Assembly: GCF_013366925.1 (NCBI RefSeq)
Contig: NZ_JAALDK010000001.1
Location: 5,454,001-5,518,000, forward strand
Reading direction: 5' to 3'
DNA length: 64,000 nucleotides
Origin: Paraburkholderia youngii
Lineage (GTDB): Bacteria > Pseudomonadota > Gammaproteobacteria > Burkholderiales > Burkholderiaceae
A program made the position numbers and the translations under genes. This document shows positions 57,051 to 64,000 of this stretch, one piece after another (within the stretch, counting starts at the first letter, position 1; each line of letters opens with the position of its first letter). The notes under the pieces were generated by a model that saw nothing but the letters and a program-made list of their open reading frames with translations, was not told the origin of the DNA and did no database searches.

Positions 57051-58355
57051 GTGACCCTCGTCGCCCCGTTCGACCTGCTCAAGCAGGCGCGCGCCCGTTT
57101 CACCCAACGCGAAATCGCAGCCCATGTCGGCAAGGACATCAAGACGGTGCGTCGCTGGGAAAAAGGTGAAACGCCTTGTCCCGCGATGCTCGAACCCGCG
57201 TTGCGCGATCTGCTGCGGCAACGCGCGCGTGAGGCGCAACAGGCGGGCGACGCGGCGCGTTTTAGCTTCATCGATCTGTTCGCGGGCATCGGCGGCATTC
57301 GCATGGGCTTCGAGGCGCACGGCGGCGAATGCGTGTTCACCAGCGAGTGGAACGAATTCTCGACGCGGACTTATCGCGAGAACTATGGTCAGAACTACGG
57401 CGGCAACGCCGCGAGCGGCGGCGCGCACGCGCTGATCGGCGACATCGTCACATTTCCCGCCGAGGACGTGCCGAGCCACGACGTGCTTCTCGGCGGCTTT
57501 CCGTGCCAGCCGTTTTCTATCGCCGGCGTCAGCAAGAAAAACGCGCTGGGGCGGCCGCACGGTTTCGAATGCACGACCCAGGGCACGCTGTTTTTCGACG
57601 TCGCGCGGATCATCGCCGCGAAGCGCCCCGCCGCGTTCCTGCTCGAAAACGTGAAAAACCTGCTGTCGCACGACAAGGGCCGCACCTTCGACGTGATCCT
57701 GCAAACGCTGCGCGACGAGCTCGGCTACGAGGTGCACTACCGCGTGATCGATGGCCAGCATTTCACGCCGCAGCATCGCGAGCGCATCATCATCGTCGGC
57801 TTTCGCGGCAAGACCGCGTTCACGTGGGACGACCTGCGGCTGCCCGACGAGGGTCCGCGGCTCGGCGCGATCCTGCATCGCACGGACGGTACCGAACCCG
57901 TGCTGCCGTGGGACCACGACCGTTTCTTCGATCACGCCGCGCGCCGTGTGCAGCCGAAGTACACGCTCACCCCGAAGCTGTGGGCGTATCTGCAGAACTA
58001 CGCGGCCAAGCATCGCGCGGCGGGCAACGGCTTCGGTTTCGGCATGGCCTATCCGGACAGCGTGACGCGCACCCTGTCCGCGCGCTATCACAAGGACGGC
58101 TCCGAAATACTCGTCTATCAAGGCGAGGCGCTGCGCCCGCGTCGTCTGACGCCACGCGAATGCGCGCGGCTGATGGGCTTTCCCGACACCTTCAGGATTC
58201 CGGTCAGCGATACGCAGGCCTACCGGCAGTTCGGCAACAGCGTCGTGATGCCGGTGATGCGCGAAGTGGCGCGTATCATGCTGCCGCATGTGCAAACCCT
58301 GCTCGCCCACCCGACCCGCGATGCGTCGAAACACTCCCTGCCGCTCTACGCGTGA
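57051..58355 (+). CDS. dcm: DNA (cytosine-5) methyltransferase, Dcm-like, with N-terminal HTH
   Basis: A 434-residue C5 methyltransferase. Residues 1-60 form a helix-turn-helix ([23 protein letters not shown]). All core motifs are present: [28 protein letters not shown] with catalytic Cys-152, [23 protein letters not shown] and [13 protein letters not shown]. Between motifs VIII and X lies the target recognition domain. The layout resembles E. coli Dcm (CCWGG), and vsr follows, but specificity is not proven. It starts with GTG. No restriction endonuclease is beside it, so it is an orphan or solitary enzyme. Confidence 0.93.
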   Translation: MTLVAPFDLLKQARARFTQREIAAHVGKDIKTVRRWEKGETPCPAMLEPALRDLLRQRAREAQQAGDAARFSFIDLFAGIGGIRMGFEAHGGECVFTSEWNEFSTRTYRENYGQNYGGNAASGGAHALIGDIVTFPAEDVPSHDVLLGGFPCQPFSIAGVSKKNALGRPHGFECTTQGTLFFDVARIIAAKRPAAFLLENVKNLLSHDKGRTFDVILQTLRDELGYEVHYRVIDGQHFTPQHRERIIIVGFRGKTAFTWDDLRLPDEGPRLGAILHRTDGTEPVLPWDHDRFFDHAARRVQPKYTLTPKLWAYLQNYAAKHRAAGNGFGFGMAYPDSVTRTLSARYHKDGSEILVYQGEALRPRRLTPRECARLMGFPDTFRIPVSDTQAYRQFGNSVVMPVMREVARIMLPHVQTLLAHPTRDASKHSLPLYA

Positions 58356-58385
58356 GCGGCCGCGCGACCCGTTGGCCCACTGACG

Positions 58386-58832
58386 ATGGTCGATATCGTC
58401 GATAGCGCGACGCGCAGCCGGATGATGTCCGGCATTCGCGGCCGCAACACCAGGCCGGAGGTCCTGATCCGCAGCCTGCTGCATCGGCAGGGCCTGCGCT
58501 TCAGGCTCGACGCGCGCGATCTGCCCGGCCGCCCCGACATCGTGCTGCCGCGCTATCGCGCGGTGGTGCTCGTGCATGGCTGCTTCTGGCATGGCCACGA
58601 CTGTCATCTGTTCAAATGGCCGCAGACGCGGCCCGACTTCTGGCGTGACAAGATCGGCCGCAATCGCAGCAACGACGACAAGGTGCGCGCCGCGCTGCTC
58701 GCGAGCGGCTGGCGCGTCGCGGTCGTGTGGGAATGCGCTTTGCGGGGTGCGAATCGCGATATCGCGGGCGTGATCGAGCGGCTCGTCGCGTGGATCAGAA
58801 GCGACGCGCCGGAGTTCGAGGAACGCGGCTGA
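58386..58832 (+). CDS. vsr: Very short patch repair endonuclease
   Basis: Nicks T:G mismatches arising by deamination of 5-methylcytosine and starts short-patch repair. It is 148 residues. The Vsr landmarks are MSGIRGRNTRPEVLIRSLLH, GRPDIVLPRYRAVVLVHGCFWHGHDCHLFKWPQTRPDFW (in parts) and a Trp/Cys/His zinc region, with Asp in RPDIV as the catalytic residue. It follows the methyltransferase by 30 bases, the standard dcm-vsr arrangement, which supports a Dcm-type activity upstream. Confidence 0.95.
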   Translation: MVDIVDSATRSRMMSGIRGRNTRPEVLIRSLLHRQGLRFRLDARDLPGRPDIVLPRYRAVVLVHGCFWHGHDCHLFKWPQTRPDFWRDKIGRNRSNDDKVRAALLASGWRVAVVWECALRGANRDIAGVIERLVAWIRSDAPEFEERG

Positions 58833-59072
58833 AACCACGCGCGGGCTGCCCTGCTCGCGCGAGTCTCGCGGCCGCTGGTGCTACACTCGAAAGGCTCACC
58901 CGGCGTGCTTTCGAGATGCCTTCGAGGCACGCTTCGGCGGCGTTTTCCGGGTGCTTTTCCGGCGCTTTCACGGCACTTCCTCACGCGCTCCGGCATGCCG
59001 CGAGATGCGCCTCGCCGCCGGGACATCGCGCACTCCGACGTTCCCAGAAGCAATCAACAAGGGAGGCACATC

Positions 59073-59576
59073 ATGGCTGACTTCCGTCTCTGGTCCGACG
59101 ACTTTCCCACCAACGGCTTCATGCCGAAAGACCACGAGTACAACGACAAGGCGTTCGGCGGCGACGGCGAAAACATCTCGCCGTCACTGCAATGGGAAGC
59201 GCCGCCCGCGGACACGCAAAGCTTCGCGCTCACCGTTCACGATCCCGACGCGCCGACCGGCAGCGGCTTCTGGCATTGGGTCGTCGTCAACATCCCTGCC
59301 GACGCGCGCTCGCTGCCGCGCAACGCCGGCAAGGCCGACGGCACGCTGCTGCCGCACGGCGCGATCCAGCTGCGCAACGACTACGGGACGGTCGGCTTCG
59401 GCGGCGCCGCGCCGCCGCGCGGCGATCGCACGCATCGCTATATTTTCCGGCTGCATGCGCTGAAGGTGCCGCATCTGCCGGTCAGCGCGGAAACCACCAA
59501 CGCGGTCGCGCGCTTCCTGACGCATCTGAACGAAATCGACTCGACGACCCACACGGGCCTCTACGAACTCAAATGA
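59073..59576 (+). CDS. YbhB/YbcL family Raf kinase inhibitor-like protein
   Basis: A 167-residue phosphatidylethanolamine-binding-protein fold. Typical features are GEDGENISPSLQWEAPP-type text (here GDGENISPSLQW), SFALTVHDPDAPTGSGFWHWVVVNIP and RYIFRLHALKVPHL. The function of bacterial members is unknown. The ATG follows GGGAGG by 7 bases, which rejects the longer upstream frame. Likely its own transcript. Confidence 0.94.
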   Translation: MADFRLWSDDFPTNGFMPKDHEYNDKAFGGDGENISPSLQWEAPPADTQSFALTVHDPDAPTGSGFWHWVVVNIPADARSLPRNAGKADGTLLPHGAIQLRNDYGTVGFGGAAPPRGDRTHRYIFRLHALKVPHLPVSAETTNAVARFLTHLNEIDSTTHTGLYELK

Positions 59577-59693
59577 CGCGAGCGCGGCGCCGGCGTCCCG
59601 GCAACGGTGGCGCCGCGCCGACCGATGCGCCCGCAGCGGCCAGCGCGTAGCCGCGCACAGGCGCGGCAACATCTCCGACAAATCGAACAATCG

Positions 59694-61112
59694 ATGCACG
59701 CACCCTCCCCGCGCACGGATGGCCCGACGCCCTCCACTCCCCGCTTCGAAGGCAAGGAACTGGGCCTGCCGGTTCCGCAACGCTATTGGGCGATGCTCGT
59801 CATCGCGCTGTCGCTGACGCTCGCGGTGCTCGACAGCGCGATCGCCAACGTCGCGCTGCCGACGATCGCGCGCAACCTCAATGCGAGCGCCGCCGCGTCG
59901 ATCTGGGTCGTCAACGCGTATCAGCTCGCGATCACGATCTCGCTGCTGCCAATGGCGTCGCTCGGCGACCGCATTGGCTATAGGCGCATTTATCTGTCGG
60001 GTCTGATCCTGTTCACGGTCGCGTCGCTCGGCTGCTCGCTGTCGAACTCGCTTGCGACGCTCGCGCTCGCGCGCGTGGTCCAGGGCTTCGGCGCGGCCGG
60101 CATCATGAGCGTGAACACCGCGATGGTGCGCATGATCTATCCCCCGGCGCAGCTCGGGCGCGGCGTCTCGATCAATGCGATGGTGGTGGCGGTGTCGTCG
60201 GCGGTCGGGCCGACGGCCGCGTCGGGCGTGCTCGCGATCGCCACGTGGCCGTGGCTGTTCGCGATCAACGTGCCGATCGGGATCGCGGCGATCGTCGGCG
60301 GCTTCAAGGCGCTGCCGATGAACCCCGGCCACGAATCGCCGTATGACTATCTGAGCGCGGTCATGAACGCGATCGTATTCGGCTTGCTGATTTTCGCTGT
60401 CGATGGCCTCGGCCATGGCCAGCGCTTCGGCTACGTGACGCTCGAAGCACTCGGCGCTCTGGTGGTCGGCTACTTCTTCGTGCGCCGGCAACTGACGCGG
60501 CCCGCCCCGCTGCTGCCGATCGACCTGCTGCGTATTCCGGTGTTCGCGCTGTCGGTCGGCACCTCGGTCTGCTCGTTCTGCGCGCAGATGCTCGCGTTCG
60601 TGTCGCTACCGTTCCTGCTGCAAGAAACGCTCGGTATGTCGCAGGTCGAAACCGGTCTTCTGATGACGCCGTGGCCCGCGATCATCATCATCGCGGCGCC
60701 GATCGCAGGGGTCCTGTCGGACAGGATATCGTCCGGCTGGCTCGGCGGCGTCGGGCTCGCCGCGATGACGGTCGGCCTGCTGCTGCTCGCGACGCTCGGG
60801 CCTCACCCCGACGCACTGCAGATTTCGTGGCGCATGGCGCTGTGCGGCGCGGGCTTCGGTATCTTCCAGTCGCCGAACAATCGCACGATGCTGTCATCCG
60901 CGCCGCGCGAACGCAGCGGCGGCGCGAGCGGCATGCTCGGCACCGCCCGCCTGACCGGGCAAACGCTCGGCGCGGCGCTGGTCGCGCTGATCTTCGGCGT
61001 CGCCCCGCAAAGCGGGACGGTCATCGCGTTGTATGTGGCCGCGGGGTTTTCGGCGGTCGCGGCAGTCGTCAGCACGATGCGGGTCGTGCAGAAGGCGACG
61101 CAGCCGGCTTGA
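59694..61112 (+). CDS. MFS transporter, DHA2 (14-helix) family
   Basis: A 472-residue proton-driven efflux pump with about 14 membrane segments. ALSLTLAVLDSAIANVALPTIA is the DHA2 opening motif, GDRIGYRRIYLSGLILFTVAS is motif A, and ARVVQGFGAAGIMSVNTAM is motif B/C. Substrates of this family include drugs and dyes. No adjacent regulator identifies the substrate. ATG 59694 gives the expected length. It ends in a bidirectional terminator shared with otsA. Confidence 0.92.
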   Translation: MHAPSPRTDGPTPSTPRFEGKELGLPVPQRYWAMLVIALSLTLAVLDSAIANVALPTIARNLNASAAASIWVVNAYQLAITISLLPMASLGDRIGYRRIYLSGLILFTVASLGCSLSNSLATLALARVVQGFGAAGIMSVNTAMVRMIYPPAQLGRGVSINAMVVAVSSAVGPTAASGVLAIATWPWLFAINVPIGIAAIVGGFKALPMNPGHESPYDYLSAVMNAIVFGLLIFAVDGLGHGQRFGYVTLEALGALVVGYFFVRRQLTRPAPLLPIDLLRIPVFALSVGTSVCSFCAQMLAFVSLPFLLQETLGMSQVETGLLMTPWPAIIIIAAPIAGVLSDRISSGWLGGVGLAAMTVGLLLLATLGPHPDALQISWRMALCGAGFGIFQSPNNRTMLSSAPRERSGGASGMLGTARLTGQTLGAALVALIFGVAPQSGTVIALYVAAGFSAVAAVVSTMRVVQKATQPA

Positions 61113-61168
61113 GGGTGGTGGCCGCGTTGTGGCCTGAATGTGGCCGTTGGACGTGCAACGCATCCACG

Positions 61169-61209
61169 AAAAAGGGCGTGCATCGCACGACGCGATGCAC
61201 GCCCTTTTT
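61169..61209. terminator. Bidirectional terminator between the MFS gene and otsA
   Basis: An 18-bp perfect stem with a 5-base loop, flanked by AAAAA and TTTTT, lies 57 bases past the MFS stop and 80 bases past the otsA stop on the other strand. Confidence 0.94.
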
Positions 61210-61288
61210 GCTTCGATCTTCGTTGTCACTTCATTCACGACGTGACCGGCCCGCCCGTCGCCCGCCCGCGCGGGCCGCGACTGTCCGC

Positions 61289-62716
61289 TCAAGACGATGC
61301 CGTCACGTCAGCGAGCTTTACCGCTTTGGCCGTCACCGAAGAGGCGGTCGCGACGTGGCGCAGATCGTCGAGGAAGGTATCGCGCCAAACCGACAGATTG
61401 TTCTCGCGCATCGGCTCCATCATGTCCGCATGACGCGCCTGACGCTCGGCGAGCGGCATCGACAGCGCGCGTTCGAGCGCTTCGGCCATCTGCGACAGAT
61501 CGAACGGATTGACGACGAGCGCGCCCGGCAGCTGCTCGGCCGCGCCCGCGAATTGCGATAGCACGAGCACGCCCGGATCGGCCGGGTCCTGCGATGCGAC
61601 GTACTCCTTGGCCACCAGGTTCATCCCGTCGCGCAGCGGCGTCACATAGCCGACCTGCGACTGGCGGAATAGCGCCATCAGCAGATTGCGCTCGTACTTG
61701 CGGTTCAGATACTGGATCGGCGTCCAGTCGAGCTGCGCGAACCGGCCGTTGATGCGGCCCGCTTCGCCTTCGAGCGTCTGCCGGATGCGCTGATAGGTCT
61801 GCACGTCGGCGCGGGTCGGCGGCGCGATCTGCACGAGCGACACGCGGCCGTGCCAGCCGGGCGCGTTCTGCAACAGCCGCTCGAATGCCTGGAAGCGCTC
61901 GACCAGCCCCTTCGAATAATCGAGCCGGTCGACGCTCATGATCAGCTTGCGCCCGCGCATACCGTCGCGCAGGCTGCGCACCGCCTTGCGGTCGGTGAAC
62001 TGCTCGGCGGCTTTGGCGATCGCATCGGGATAGATGCCGATCGGGTACGCGCCGACCTTCAGGAAGCGGTTGTACGCGTGCACCATGCCGTCTTCGCTCG
62101 ACGTGCCGTGGTGACCGCGCTCGATATAGTCGACGAACGACTGGCGATCCGCTTCGGTTTGAAAACCGATCACGTCGTAGCTGCACATCGCCTTGACGAT
62201 CTCCTCGTGCGGCGGAATCGTCCGCAGTACCTCGGGCACCGGAAACGGAATGTGCAGGAAGAAGCCGATCGGGTTCTTCACGCCGAGATCGCGCAGGCAA
62301 CGCGCGAACGGCAGCAGATGGTAGTCGTGCACCCAGATGATGTCGCTGGGCTTGAGCAGTTCCTTCAACTGCTTCGCGAGCGTCGCGTTGACCCGCTGGT
62401 AGCCCGCGTAGTCCTCGCGGTCGTAGCGGGACAGGTCGTTGCGATAGTGGAAGGTCGGCCACAACGTGGTGTTCGAAAACCCGCGGTAGTACTCGTCGTA
62501 ATCGCGCTTGGTGAGGCCCACCGTCGCGTAGGTGACGTTGCCCTGCTTCTCGATCACGGGCGCGGATGGCTCACTGACCGTTTCGCCGCTCCAGCCGAAC
62601 CAGACGCCGCCGGTTTCCTTCAGTGCGTCCAGCACGCCGATCGCGAGCCCGCCCGCTGCCGGACGCGCTTCCTGAATCGGTGCGACACGATTCGATACCA
62701 CGATCAATCTGCTCAT
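61289..62716 (-). CDS. otsA: Trehalose-6-phosphate synthase
   Basis: Glycosyltransferase family 20 enzyme that joins UDP-glucose and glucose-6-phosphate for trehalose, an osmoprotectant. The 475-residue protein has RLIVVSNRVAPI, WVHDYHLLPFARCLRDLG, GFFLHIPFPVPEVL, LIMSVDRLDYSKGL and SQVGYVTPLRDGMNLVAKEYVA (in parts), all GT20 landmarks. ATG 62716 with GGAGC upstream is the start. The otsB phosphatase is not beside it. The upstream region holds a candidate promoter overlapped by a palindrome. Confidence 0.95.
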   Translation of the reverse strand: MSRLIVVSNRVAPIQEARPAAGGLAIGVLDALKETGGVWFGWSGETVSEPSAPVIEKQGNVTYATVGLTKRDYDEYYRGFSNTTLWPTFHYRNDLSRYDREDYAGYQRVNATLAKQLKELLKPSDIIWVHDYHLLPFARCLRDLGVKNPIGFFLHIPFPVPEVLRTIPPHEEIVKAMCSYDVIGFQTEADRQSFVDYIERGHHGTSSEDGMVHAYNRFLKVGAYPIGIYPDAIAKAAEQFTDRKAVRSLRDGMRGRKLIMSVDRLDYSKGLVERFQAFERLLQNAPGWHGRVSLVQIAPPTRADVQTYQRIRQTLEGEAGRINGRFAQLDWTPIQYLNRKYERNLLMALFRQSQVGYVTPLRDGMNLVAKEYVASQDPADPGVLVLSQFAGAAEQLPGALVVNPFDLSQMAEALERALSMPLAERQARHADMMEPMRENNLSVWRDTFLDDLRHVATASSVTAKAVKLADVTASS

Positions 62717-62777
62717 TAGTGCTCCATTGTTTCGTTGTATGCGGAATTGCGCCAAAACGGTGCATGCAAGCAATGTG

Positions 62778-62823
62778 CCGATATTTGAGATATCGGAAAT
62801 AAAGTTGTATGAAAATGTGACAA
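62778..62823 (-). promoter_or_regulatory. otsA promoter candidate with abutting palindrome
   Basis: On the minus strand TTGTCA (62818-62823) and TATTTC (62796-62801) are 16 bases apart. A palindrome CCGATAT-TTGAG-ATATCGG (62778-62796) begins at the end of the -10, over the likely start site, 62 bases before otsA. Fits a repressor operator or stress-regulator site. Confidence 0.45.
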
Positions 62824-62948
62824 ACGAGCTGATCCCCGCAATCATCGCCAATTGCGAAGAAAATTTTTCTGTTTAATCTGACCAAAGCGGAGGTCTTTCT
62901 TACCGGCCTCGCGGTCGCCGGTATGCCCCGCCCGGTTACTGCGCTGCG

Positions 62949-63161
62949 TCAGGCGTCCTGTTCCGAGCCCAGATCGCGCTGGTATTCGAGGCCTTCCTGA
63001 CGTACCCCGCCCTGGTTGTGCTCGCCGTCCGGCGGCGTATGCGGGGCGATCCGGTTCTGCGCGGCCGGGTCCGGCGACTCCGCCGGCTCAGTCTGGACAT
63101 CGGCTGGCCGTGGCCCGCGCTTGGAGTGCCGCGCGGAACGTCGCAATGCGGGGTGTCTCAT
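62949..63161 (-). CDS. Hypothetical protein, 70 aa
   Basis: A hydrophilic, Pro/Arg/Gln-rich protein with no helix or signal evident; probably disordered. A strong GGAGG ribosome site lies 8 bases before the ATG at 63161, which is the main support for it. No family is recognised. Confidence 0.5.
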   Translation of the reverse strand: MRHPALRRSARHSKRGPRPADVQTEPAESPDPAAQNRIAPHTPPDGEHNQGGVRQEGLEYQRDLGSEQDA

Positions 63162-63361
63162 GATGGTGCCTCCGGGGGAAGCCCGCCGCTTGTTGCGGCA
63201 TCCCTACAGTCTAGGGGGCGAAACCGTAAATTGCCGGTAAAACATGCGCCGGCTTTGTAACAAATACAGCAATGCACTGCACCGGACCGGGGCCACGGTC
63301 CGCTGCAGTGCGGAGATGTTTGCATCGAGTGCGCAGCTGCATGACGGCATCGAGGGTCGCA

Positions 63362-63619
63362 TCAGCATTGCAGCGCTCGCCACTGACGATCGGCGGCCTG
63401 AGGCGTCTGCGTTGGCTGCGGCGGCGGATCGCCGATCGGCGGCGTGACCGGTTCCACGGGTTCGATCGGATCGGGGGTCGGGCCGGGGATCGTATCGGGT
63501 TCGGCCGGGTTCGGCGGGGTGGTGGGAGGCTCGACCGGTTCGGGCCGGTGAGCGTGCAACGGCCCGGACGGCGGGGAAACGGCAGCGTAATGCGGCAGGT
63601 GCGGCGGCAGGTGCGGCAT
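63362..63619 (-). CDS. Proline-rich hypothetical protein, about 85 aa
   Basis: A protein with repeated Pro-Glu-Pro and Pro-Thr/Pro-Pro runs (VEPPTTPPNPAEPDTIPGP, VEPVTPPIG), lacking hydrophobic segments. The ATG at 63619 follows GAGG by about 8 bases. It may be a small secreted-free disordered protein or a spurious frame; confidence is low because the composition is simple. Confidence 0.4.
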   Translation of the reverse strand: MPHLPPHLPHYAAVSPPSGPLHAHRPEPVEPPTTPPNPAEPDTIPGPTPDPIEPVEPVTPPIGDPPPQPTQTPQAADRQWRALQC

Positions 63620-63740
63620 GTCGGTGACCTCGTTTTGCGTTCCACTGGAGCGCAGCAAGGCCTGTGCCGTTCGGATCGGCCGCCCGCAAGCGCGGGCGGG
63701 CGATCGCTGATGATGCGGACGACGCGCGAACGAGCGCGGA

Positions 63741-64000
63741 TCAGGCGTCCGCGCCGCCGAGCGCGCGTGATTCGTCGGTGGGATCGCCGTCGTCGCGCGT
63801 ATCGTTGCCGTACTCGACGAGCCGGTTGTACAGCGTCTTCAGACTGATGCCGAGAATTTCCGCGGCGCGCGTCTTCACGCCGCCGCATTGCTCGAGCGTC
63901 GCCAGGATCAGCTGACGGTCGGCTTCCGCGAGCGAGGTGCCGAAGGGGATCGTGATCGCGGTGCCGGTCGCGGGCTTCGATAGCGTGATCTGCAACGGCA
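63741..64000 (-). CDS. Fis-type (probably sigma-54-dependent) transcriptional regulator, C-terminal part
   Basis: The frame is open across the right edge, so the gene starts outside. The visible 83 residues contain a Fis helix-turn-helix (DRQLILATLEQCGGVKTRAAEILGISLKTLYNRL, shown in parts), the usual C-terminus of NtrC-type activators. The AAA+ domain that would prove sigma-54 dependence is beyond the window. The TTG near the edge is not the start. Target genes unknown. Confidence 0.8.
   Translation of the reverse strand, partial: PLQITLSKPATGTAITIPFGTSLAEADRQLILATLEQCGGVKTRAAEILGISLKTLYNRLVEYGNDTRDDGDPTDESRALGGADA

Overview
The window is high-GC bacterial chromosome with short intergenic gaps, densely coded on both strands. 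The gene set is housekeeping plus storage and stress metabolism: an intracellular polyhydroxybutyrate depolymerase with the Cys-183 nucleophile, a monomeric NADP isocitrate dehydrogenase, a DUF3311/monocarboxylate symporter pair, DUF1841 and a BenE transporter. This combination points to the Burkholderiaceae, most likely Paraburkholderia or Burkholderia sensu lato. The assignment is inferred from protein content alone; there is no rRNA to confirm it.

Layout, left end (1-12.9 kb): the 3' part of ftsK with a very long Ala/Pro linker, a secreted 6-phosphogluconolactonase-like beta-propeller facing it, small membrane and hypothetical proteins, a GH15 glucoamylase/trehalase-like enzyme, phaZ, a TetR regulator, a solitary soluble RsxB followed by nth, and a DUF1841 gene.

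13-28 kb: two small secreted c-type cytochromes diverge from a MoxR ATPase/VWA pair. Then come benE, transaldolase, VOC and FUSC genes, a translationally coupled DUF3311 + sodium:solute symporter unit, a spermidine-synthase-like methyltransferase, monomeric idh, and an AraC-cupin-GNAT cluster.

28-43 kb: an M14-like deacylase with a GntR-type palindrome upstream, a ubiC-DNA glycosylase overlap pair, htpG, and a MocR regulator with direct-repeat operators facing a VOC gene. These are followed by an aminotransferase-RidA-PhzF run, a GGDEF/EAL membrane protein, a chromate transporter homologue and a CopD-like membrane protein.

43-51 kb: parC, parE and uup on the minus strand, with a cluster of DnaA-box-like palindromes in front of parE. 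Next are a DUF4399 protein, rubredoxin and tRNA-Arg(CCT).

51.3-54.9 kb: a small accessory patch directly behind the tRNA. Its base composition looks less GC-rich than its surroundings. It holds a putative orphan toxin/immunity pair, a methyltransferase carrying an NPDV-type N-terminal module, and an unrecognised protein with conserved-looking His and Cys residues. This is the most promising stretch for undescribed biology.

55-64 kb: a glutathione transferase, CsbD, an orphan Dcm-type methyltransferase with Vsr, a PEBP-like protein, an MFS exporter, otsA (with a palindrome at its putative promoter), two small predicted proteins and the C-terminus of a Fis-type, probably sigma-54-dependent, regulator running off the right edge. 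Bidirectional or strand-specific hairpin terminators separate many units and support the operon boundaries given below.
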